This document shows positions 1 through 5,104 of a DNA stretch of 5,104 nucleotides, in pieces. The position numbers and the translations under genes are program-made. Within the stretch, counting starts at the first letter, position 1. Every line of letters begins with the position of its first letter. The notes beneath the pieces were generated by a model. It was not told where the DNA came from. It saw only the letters and a program-made list of their open reading frames with translations, and searched no databases. Origin of the DNA: Bacteroidia bacterium (GTDB lineage Bacteria; Bacteroidota; Bacteroidia; Bacteroidales; P3); NCBI GenBank assembly GCA_025999775.1, contig BNXT01000111.1, positions 1-5,104 on the forward strand, in the 5' to 3' direction.

Positions 1-3000
1 TAAAACGTAAGTTGCAATCCGGCTAACATATTTCTTCCGGAAGGATAGGTGAATGAGTTACTCATTGATAAGGATCCCTCAGGTTCGAGATCACGGCAGT
101 CTTTGTTGTACCATGTCCAAATATTGTCGAAAGACAAGTAAACCCTTACTCTGTCAAGTTTTGCTTTTTTTACTACGGCTGATGGCAGCGTATAACCTAT
201 CGCAAGATTTTGCAAGCGCAAATAATCACCCTTAGTGATAAATCGCGAGGAAATGCCATATTCTGCGGAGTTTGAATTATGAACAAACGATGGCGCCAAA
301 GCGTTGTCGCCCGGCTTCTGCCAACGATTGTCAAAGTAGTAATAACTTGTATTGTAGTAAGAGGCGCTATTGGTTACAACGTTTTCCCATCGATAAGCCT
401 CATTGGAGAAAAATCTACGACCGACTGAGTAATAGAAATTGGCGGACAAATCGAATCCGTAAGCATTCACACGGGTATTAAAACCTCCATAGATAGTGGG
501 GTCTGAACATCCTAAATTTGTTTTCTCTACATTTGCATAAACATCTTCTCTTGTGCCATTAGGGTTCAGCCAATAACCTCTACCCGTTTGAGGATCTACA
601 CCGCCCCATTGTTGTACGTAAAAAGTTCTATAGTCATGATCTTTGAAACGTGCATAATACGAACTAATGATCGAATCTTCACCCAAATCTAAAATAGTTG
701 TTTTATTGTGCGCAAAATTAAATCCAAAAGTCCATTGTACATCTTTTGCTTTATACAGCAGCAAGTTAGCCTGTACTTCAACACCTGAGTTGTTAAGTGA
801 TGCAAAGTTTGTAGTTATAGATGTTTCACCTGTAATCAGACTAATAGGCGTTGCATACAACAAGTCAAAAGTTTTTTCATTGTAATAATCCACTTCAAAG
901 GTTACGCGGTTCAATACCGATACTTCAAACCCAACATCAAATTTATTTTTACTTTCCCAATGCAAGTCAGGGTTTCCAATAGCAGACGGCGCTATACCGG
1001 TCAGTGCACCGTAGGTAACATTACCATAAGTACCCAAAGATTCATACCAACCGATGTCTTGATTACCTGTTTTACCGTAGCTGATGCGTAAAGTCATATT
1101 GTCCAACCATTGAGCAGTGGGTTTCATAAATTCTTCGTGACTCACACGCCATTTACCACCAACAGACCAGAAGTTACCCCACTTTTGGTTTGTGCCAAAA
1201 CGAGAGGAACCATCTCGACGTAAACTACCGGAAAGGTAGTATTTATTGCCCAATTCATATTCTACATTAGTGAATACTGACAAGATGGAGGCATAAGCAA
1301 TGTAAGAAGCGCCTTCGGATTTATCATCGCCAATACCCTGACGAATCTGGTACGGATCGGGCAGTTCACTTTGATACATATAGGTATATTCACTTTCACG
1401 TTTTTGAGCTTCTTGTCCAACAAGTACGTTAAAATGATGCTTACCAACAGAGGGTAACCAATTCAAAGTATTCGTAATATTGTTGATGATATAGTGTTTA
1501 GCATATTTGGTTACGATACCTCTGTCAAAGCCTTCAGAATAATACGGAGAATAGGAGAAATATTGATCTGTATAGGTAAAATCCTCAGAGGCTTTCGTTT
1601 GAAAAACAATATTTTTATACAATTGTAAGCGGATAAATGGCGCTACAGTACCTTTGTATATCTTGTTATGATAGTCATCACCGTCAGGAAGTGTGTTAAT
1701 CGCAACAGGATTAAACCCTATATTACGTGTTGTTGAAAAATTCAACGATGTATGTAGATTCCATGTTCCATCCTCGTTTTTAACCGCATCCGTTGGACGA
1801 AGACGTTTAGCTGCGTAGAGAGGGCTGGAATAACCGGTGCCTTCATTCACGGATTGTTGGTAGATATAACTCAATGATACATTAGCGCCATAAGTGAGCC
1901 AGTTACTACCTTTAAATTCGACGTTCGTGCGCAAAGAATAGCGTTGAAAAGCGGAGCCAATGACATAATAATCATTTTGGGAATAACCTGCTGAAGTATA
2001 ATACTTTGCATTATCGTTAGCGCCACTTGCAGAGAGATTTACCTCCGTAATAGCGCCGGGTTGCGTAACTTCATCCCACCAATTGGTATATCCACCGTTT
2101 AAGTAATAATCATTTATAACGGCTGTTTCAACCACTGGAGAGCCATCACCATACGATCTAGTAGCTTTTCTTAATTCTGCATAGATATCGGCATCAGTCC
2201 AGTCCGGATGCAGGTTTTTCCAACCTTCTTTTGCGAGGGTGATGTAATCGTCAGCATTCATCATTTGCATACGACGCGGCACGCGAGGCGCCATATTGAC
2301 ACCCTTCTTGATACTAACATCGAATTTATTTTTTCCAACGACGCCTTTTTTAGTGTTTATGACGATAACGCCATTAGAAGCACGAGCGCCATAGATAGCT
2401 GTAGCCGATGCGTCTTTAAGCACACTGATGCTCTCAATGTCGTTAGGATTCAACACGGACATAGGGTCAAACGTACGGTCTTCATTATCAATACTGGATG
2501 TGCTTTCAGTACTGATAGGTATGCCATCAACAACATAGAGAGGTGTACTGGAGGCATTTAAAGAGCCTACGCCTCGCAAACGAACGGTAGAGGCTGAACC
2601 GGGCTGTGAGGAGCCTGTGGTAACCTGCAAACCGGGGATGTTACCTTGCAGAGAAGCAACCACATTGGCTGATGTACGGGCTTTGATAACTTCATCACTA
2701 ACGGTTGTAGAAGCCCCTGTAAAGGCTGCTTTACGGCTCACACCATAACCGGTAACAACGACAGCGTCCAAATCTAAAGCGCCGCTACCCATCGTTACAT
2801 CAATGGAGCTTTTACCGTCAATTGTAATTTCCTGTGTTTTCATACCGGTGAAGCTGAACACAAGAGTGTTGTGGTTTGCGGGTACTTGTACAGAGTACTG
2901 CCCGTTAATGTCAGTAGAGACACCAACAACCGGACTTGACCCTTTCACCACAATTGACACACCGGGGATCCCCTGATTGTCTTCTGCGCTGACTACAGTG

Positions 3001-3080
3001 CCTGACACAGTTTGTTGCGCCCACAAGATTGAAGCGCTGCAAAAAAGCAATGTCATCAAAAGAAGCGTAATTTTTCTCAT
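1..3080 (-). CDS. SusC/RagA family TonB-linked outer membrane transporter (stop codon cut by the window edge)
   Basis: This is a TonB-dependent outer membrane channel that, with a SusD-like surface lipoprotein, forms a lidded importer for glycans or peptides. I translated 1026 codons without a stop; the next codon begins TA at the left edge, almost certainly TAA or TAG because the protein already ends in LQLTF, a typical terminal-Phe beta-barrel signal. Residues 1-21 are a signal peptide (MRK, Leu-rich core, cleavage after WA). Residues 23-100 form a carboxypeptidase-regulatory-like beta domain, with no STN signalling domain. The TonB-box region VVVTGYG is at 107-113. The plug domain carries the SusC signatures VRLRGVGSLNASSTPLYVVD (166-185) and LKDASATAIYGARASNGV (221-238). 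The barrel follows from about 250, including the C-terminal LQNLAIGYTLP motif. Length is normal for the family. The ATG at 3080 follows an A-rich stretch, usual for this phylum. The substrate cannot be told from the sequence. A susD-like gene is expected beyond the left edge. Confidence 0.96.
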   Translation of the reverse strand, partial: MRKITLLLMTLLFCSASILWAQQTVSGTVVSAEDNQGIPGVSIVVKGSSPVVGVSTDINGQYSVQVPANHNTLVFSFTGMKTQEITIDGKSSIDVTMGSGALDLDAVVVTGYGVSRKAAFTGASTTVSDEVIKARTSANVVASLQGNIPGLQVTTGSSQPGSASTVRLRGVGSLNASSTPLYVVDGIPISTESTSSIDNEDRTFDPMSVLNPNDIESISVLKDASATAIYGARASNGVIVINTKKGVVGKNKFDVSIKKGVNMAPRVPRRMQMMNADDYITLAKEGWKNLHPDWTDADIYAELRKATRSYGDGSPVVETAVINDYYLNGGYTNWWDEVTQPGAITEVNLSASGANDNAKYYTSAGYSQNDYYVIGSAFQRYSLRTNVEFKGSNWLTYGANVSLSYIYQQSVNEGTGYSSPLYAAKRLRPTDAVKNEDGTWNLHTSLNFSTTRNIGFNPVAINTLPDGDDYHNKIYKGTVAPFIRLQLYKNIVFQTKASEDFTYTDQYFSYSPYYSEGFDRGIVTKYAKHYIINNITNTLNWLPSVGKHHFNVLVGQEAQKRESEYTYMYQSELPDPYQIRQGIGDDKSEGASYIAYASILSVFTNVEYELGNKYYLSGSLRRDGSSRFGTNQKWGNFWSVGGKWRVSHEEFMKPTAQWLDNMTLRISYGKTGNQDIGWYESLGTYGNVTYGALTGIAPSAIGNPDLHWESKNKFDVGFEVSVLNRVTFEVDYYNEKTFDLLYATPISLITGETSITTNFASLNNSGVEVQANLLLYKAKDVQWTFGFNFAHNKTTILDLGEDSIISSYYARFKDHDYRTFYVQQWGGVDPQTGRGYWLNPNGTREDVYANVEKTNLGCSDPTIYGGFNTRVNAYGFDLSANFYYSVGRRFFSNEAYRWENVVTNSASYYNTSYYYFDNRWQKPGDNALAPSFVHNSNSAEYGISSRFITKGDYLRLQNLAIGYTLPSAVVKKAKLDRVRVYLSFDNIWTWYNKDCRDLEPEGSLSMSNSFTYPSGRNMLAGLQLTF

Positions 3081-3231
3081 TTTTTTGGTTTTTATTTTAG
3101 TTTGATAAATTTTTGACCCTAATACTATTTAAGGCGATTTTGTATGATCTCTCTTGCAAACTATACCTATTAATTAGGGTGGGATTGCGCTGGTAGGTGT
3201 GTGTTAACAAAATTTCGGACATAACCAAGCT

Positions 3232-3256
3232 TTTTGTTGAAAAGTTATCAACAAAA
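3232..3256. repeat. 9-bp perfect inverted repeat in the susC leader
   Basis: TTTTGTTGA at 3232-3240 is the exact reverse complement of TCAACAAAA at 3248-3256, separated by the 7-nt loop AAAGTTA. The stem has only two G-C pairs and is not followed by a U tract in either direction, so it is a poor intrinsic terminator. It could be a dyad operator, or a weak RNA hairpin in the leader. The core AACAAAA recurs a third time at 3206-3212. Confidence 0.4.
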
Positions 3257-3314
3257 TCGGCACACAACACCCGACTATCATACCATCCAAAAAACACAAT
3301 ATCCATATAAAATT

Positions 3315-3327
3315 GTAAATAATTTAC
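3315..3327. repeat. 13-bp palindrome at the predicted transcription start
   Basis: GTAAAT, a central A, then ATTTAC form a perfect palindrome with 6-bp arms. It begins one base after the predicted -7 box and therefore covers the likely transcription start, a standard position for a repressor operator. It is made almost only of A and T, so chance occurrence is quite possible. The binding protein, if any, is unknown. Confidence 0.35.
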
Positions 3328-3328
3328 G

Positions 3329-3336
3329 CAAAGTTA
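3329..3336 (-). promoter_or_regulatory. Candidate Bacteroidota -7 promoter box for the susC-like gene
   Basis: The minus strand reads TAACTTTG here, an exact match to the Bacteroidota housekeeping sigma -7 consensus TAnnTTTG, followed by CG. Transcription would start near 3322-3324. No TTTG or TTG -33 element is visible at the expected 19-21 nt upstream (that stretch reads AGCGG). Instead the spacer is mostly a run of T. Such weak -33 elements are common in this phylum, but the call rests on the -7 box and its position only. Confidence 0.5.
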
Positions 3337-3381
3337 AAAAAAAAAATCGATACTTCCGCTATAAATTTTCATTTTTTTAAC

Positions 3382-4605
3382 CTACAACGTCTTAAACCCT
3401 ATTAAACGGTCGTAACCATCCGCATTGGAACGGTAATAGACATAGACGGTGTAAGTGTTTTTAGTGAGGGTGTGATTACCTTCGTAGTACGAAAAATCGG
3501 GCGTGGCATCATTGTGAGGGACATAGACAAACATAAAATCATAAAACCCTTGTTTCAAAAACAACGAAGTTTCATACGCGCTATGTTCCATATTGTAGTG
3601 CATCCGTCCGTCATCATTCAGTGTCCAGTGGGTTAATTCTCCATAAACATACACCGCACCTGTTCTTTCAACCGAGCGTGTCTGGAGTTGAAAATCAACA
3701 TGGGCATAGTTGGCTTCAATAGGTGGATTAGGGTTGTGCGTTACTTCGACAACGTAGTGTCCATTGATGTCTTCGCCACTTGTGTAGGCTTGTGTAGGAC
3801 GCGGTAGGAAAGGATAGAGCTGCACATGCACCTCATCATCAACAACGAAAACATTATCTACTCCAGACCCTTGTAGATTGGATGGGCGTAAATCAAAGTT
3901 TCGGTACTCATTAGCTCCATCAAACAACAACTCATCACTATCTGAAAAAGTCAAGGTATTACCAACTACATAGTGTGGTTGTACGCTTCTAATATTTGTT
4001 TGATCGCCATTTTGTTGTACAAATACTTGAAGATTCTGATAGGGCTGGATAATCTCAAAAGGCGGCAATGTTTGTATCGTAAAGTTAAACTCCTGTTTTG
4101 TACGGCGATATTCCACACGTTTGGGTAAAATGGATGATCCGTTCAAGTCAATAAGTTGTTCTTCATACACCATAAACGGCGCCGATAGCAGTACCTCCTC
4201 TGCATTGTTTGCATCAAACACTTCTACACGATAGTTTCCCGATAATTTGAGTGTTGTGTTTTCATCGGGAAATAGGAGTTCGTAGTGAGAATAGGAGGTG
4301 TAGGTGTTAAGCGAAAACCGAATATCATCGATGGAGTTGTTGTAACCACCTTCCAAGTATTGAATTTCCTGCATATCTGAGGGCGTGCCGTCAGCGTTAC
4401 AATGTACGATACGATAGTTCAGATAACGCGCATCCGCTTCAGTGATCTCATCAAACGATAAGCGTAGCTGATCACGCGATTGAAACCGTAGCATAGGTTT
4501 CCCCATAATCTGTCCGTCAGGCAAACATTTAACACTCAAAAACGGCTGCGCGACACTACACACCACACATACACACACGATAACTGTAATACACAGTCTT
4601 TTCAT
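3382..4605 (-). CDS. Type IX secretion system plug protein (DUF5103 family)
   Basis: Proteins of this family block the lateral or periplasmic opening of the SprA (Sov) translocon in the type IX secretion system, as established for the Flavobacterium johnsoniae Plug protein. The 407 residues match the usual family length. Residues 1-20 are a signal peptide (MKR, then a Val/Cys-rich core, cleavage near VAQ), so the protein is exported. Recognisable family segments, in order: YRIVHCNADGTPS (64-76), NSIDDIRFSLNTYTSYSHYE (90-109), LKLSGNYRVEVF (119-130), NEYRNFDL (232-239), EDINGHYVV (278-286), KQGFYDFMFVYV (351-362), and near the C terminus NTYTVYVYYR (383-392) with YDRLIGF (398-404). The ATG at 4605 is chosen because the signal peptide begins there and a -7 promoter box lies about 40 nt upstream. 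No other secretion gene is in view. The family assignment is from remembered sequence pattern and is firm; the exact mechanism in this organism is inferred. Confidence 0.9.
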   Translation of the reverse strand: MKRLCITVIVCVCVVCSVAQPFLSVKCLPDGQIMGKPMLRFQSRDQLRLSFDEITEADARYLNYRIVHCNADGTPSDMQEIQYLEGGYNNSIDDIRFSLNTYTSYSHYELLFPDENTTLKLSGNYRVEVFDANNAEEVLLSAPFMVYEEQLIDLNGSSILPKRVEYRRTKQEFNFTIQTLPPFEIIQPYQNLQVFVQQNGDQTNIRSVQPHYVVGNTLTFSDSDELLFDGANEYRNFDLRPSNLQGSGVDNVFVVDDEVHVQLYPFLPRPTQAYTSGEDINGHYVVEVTHNPNPPIEANYAHVDFQLQTRSVERTGAVYVYGELTHWTLNDDGRMHYNMEHSAYETSLFLKQGFYDFMFVYVPHNDATPDFSYYEGNHTLTKNTYTVYVYYRSNADGYDRLIGFKTL

Positions 4606-4613
4606 AACTTAAT

Positions 4614-4628
4614 TACAAAGAATTTGTA
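4614..4628. repeat. Short inverted repeat in the plug gene leader
   Basis: TACAAA (4614-4619) and TTTGTA (4623-4628) are perfect reverse complements around a 3-nt centre, GAA. The repeat sits between the predicted transcription start and the ATG at 4605. It is AT-rich and short, so it may be chance; it could otherwise be an operator or a small hairpin near the ribosome entry site. Confidence 0.25.
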
Positions 4629-4643
4629 CATCAAACAGAGTTG

Positions 4644-4651
4644 CAAATATA
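4644..4651 (-). promoter_or_regulatory. Candidate Bacteroidota -7 promoter box for the plug gene
   Basis: The minus strand reads TATATTTG, an exact TAnnTTTG match, followed by CAAC. Transcription would start near 4637-4639, giving a leader of roughly 32 nt before the ATG at 4605. No strong -33 TTTG is present; the nearest resemblance is ATTTC at 4680-4676, too far upstream to count as a good fit. The position directly between two same-strand genes supports independent transcription of the plug gene. Confidence 0.55.
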
Positions 4652-4733
4652 CAAAAAATTGTTAAATTATGAGTAGAAATTGAGATAATGGTTAACTCTT
4701 TTTTTGAGGCGCTATAGAATTGAGAGTGGAGTG

Positions 4734-5104
4734 TTACTTTTCTTCTTTCAATACATATACACTTCCTTTTCCTTTCCCAATCATTACTAAAACTTGCTCA
4801 TCACGCAAATATTGCAAATCTTTTTTTATTGTACTTGGGTGTATTTCAGAAAATTGATTGGATACGTCGCTAACTTTTACGGGTTGATTATTGGCAATGA
4901 ATTCTTTAATAAGTTTTTGCCTGTCATTCAAATAGCCTCCTTTGGATTTGAATACGTTATACTTTTGCTCCAACCTTTCGGTCAGCATCTTCAAACTGTT
5001 CAAAAAGAAAATCAACCATTTATCTATTCGTTCGTTTTCATTGTTGCGGTTGCGTTGACCACTCATTAATGCTTCGTAATAATCTTTTTTGTTCTTTTCT
5101 ATAT
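4734..5104 (-). CDS. Fic family protein, C-terminal part with winged-helix domain (runs off the right edge)
   Basis: Fic proteins transfer AMP or another nucleotide moiety to hydroxyl side chains of target proteins in the cytoplasm; the catalytic HPFx(D/E)GNGR loop would lie outside this window. The frame is open from the TAA at 4734-4736 up to the edge, giving 122 complete codons. The segment starting IEKNKKDYYEALMSG, upstream of the internal ATG at 5066, shows that this ATG is not the true start: it is the helix found after the catalytic core, in the pattern YY..L...(spacer)...W..FFL seen here as DYYEAL and DKWLIFFLNSL. Visible residues 58-118 (LNDRQKLIKEFI, then VSDVSNQF, STIKKDLQYLRDE and GKGSVYVL) form a winged helix-turn-helix, common at the C terminus of this Fic type, as in the Shewanella SoFic architecture. 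Without the active-site loop or inhibitory helix, I cannot say whether it is active or to which regulatory class it belongs. No antitoxin gene is visible downstream. Confidence 0.82.
   Translation of the reverse strand, partial: IEKNKKDYYEALMSGQRNRNNENERIDKWLIFFLNSLKMLTERLEQKYNVFKSKGGYLNDRQKLIKEFIANNQPVKVSDVSNQFSEIHPSTIKKDLQYLRDEQVLVMIGKGKGSVYVLKEEK

Larger units (their letters stand above)
3081..3381 (-). other. Intergenic leader region upstream of the susC-like gene
   Basis: This AT-rich stretch separates the plug gene from the susC-like gene on the same strand. It holds a -7 promoter box (3329-3336), an 11-nt A/T homopolymer (3336-3346), a palindrome (3315-3327) and an inverted repeat (3232-3256), listed separately. 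If the promoter is used, the susC transcript carries a leader of about 240 nt, long for a plain housekeeping gene and therefore a possible site of regulation. No tRNA, and no riboswitch that I recognise, is visible. I see no GC-rich stem before the T tract, so there is no convincing intrinsic terminator for the plug gene. The final 20 nt before the susC ATG are A-rich and contain no Shine-Dalgarno sequence. Confidence 0.7.
4606..4733 (-). other. Intergenic region between the Fic and plug genes
   Basis: This 128-bp gap contains the plug gene promoter box and the small inverted repeat listed separately. Just downstream of the Fic stop codon, the minus strand reads CTCAAAAAAAGAG (4709-4697), which can only pair three bases around an A-rich loop and lacks a U tract, so it is not a credible terminator. 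No small gene is visible. Confidence 0.6.

Noticed and set aside
53..885. Several short plus-strand open frames
   Set aside because: They are antisense to the C-terminal barrel of the susC-like gene, which reads continuously on the minus strand with clear SusC motifs.
1262..1447. A 61-codon minus-strand frame
   Set aside because: It overlaps the susC-like gene in another frame and has no recognisable features.
2208..2561. A 117-codon plus-strand open frame
   Set aside because: It lies antisense to the plug-domain region of the susC-like gene, which has strong family motifs on the other strand; its translation resembles no known protein.
3001..3080. Lipoprotein signal on the susC-like protein around Cys14
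   Set aside because: The residues before the Cys (LLF) do not fit a lipobox, and a normal signal peptidase I site follows at WA-QQ.
3245..3253. DnaA box resembling an origin of replication
   Set aside because: A single one-mismatch copy of TTATCCACA inside an inverted repeat, with no cluster of boxes and no dnaA or other origin-linked gene nearby.
3336..3375. Possible intrinsic terminator after the plug gene, suggested by the T tract on the minus strand
   Set aside because: The bases before the T tract (AGCGGAAGTATCGA) form no stem longer than about three pairs.
4794..5069. A 91-codon plus-strand frame with hydrophobic stretches
   Set aside because: It is the antisense of the Fic C-terminal region. 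The hydrophobicity is a by-product of complementing Lys- and Glu-rich codons.

Overview
The window looks like a chromosomal segment of a Bacteroidota bacterium, most likely of the order Bacteroidales. It carries a SusC/RagA-type TonB-linked outer membrane protein and a type IX secretion system plug protein (DUF5103), two families characteristic of this phylum. Both intergenic regions contain the Bacteroidota -7 promoter box TAnnTTTG, and the start codons are preceded by A/T-rich sequence rather than a Shine-Dalgarno motif. The DNA is moderately AT-rich.

All three genes lie on the minus strand, so transcription runs from right to left. From the right edge: (1) the last 122 complete codons of a Fic-family protein with a C-terminal winged-helix domain, whose catalytic part lies beyond position 5104; (2) a 128-bp intergenic region with a good -7 promoter box; (3) a complete 407-residue T9SS plug protein at 4605-3382; (4) a 297-bp intergenic region (301 bp if counted from just inside the plug stop codon) with a second -7 box, an 11-nt homopolymer, a 13-bp palindrome at the predicted transcription start and a 9-bp inverted repeat; (5) a 1026-residue SusC-like protein from 3080 down to the left edge. 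Its final sense codon is complete and its stop codon is cut after the bases TA.

The genes do not form one obvious pathway. The SusC protein should work with a SusD-like lipoprotein, usually encoded directly downstream, which here would lie beyond the left edge. It would import an unidentified glycan or peptide using TonB energy. The plug protein belongs to the SprA translocon of type IX secretion, implying that the organism exports proteins by that route. The Fic protein would modify a cytoplasmic target. Each intergenic region has its own candidate promoter, which suggests that the plug and susC-like genes can be transcribed separately.

I did not find a previously undescribed system. The parts most worth a second look are the unusually structured susC leader region at 3081-3381 and the small open frame inside it.
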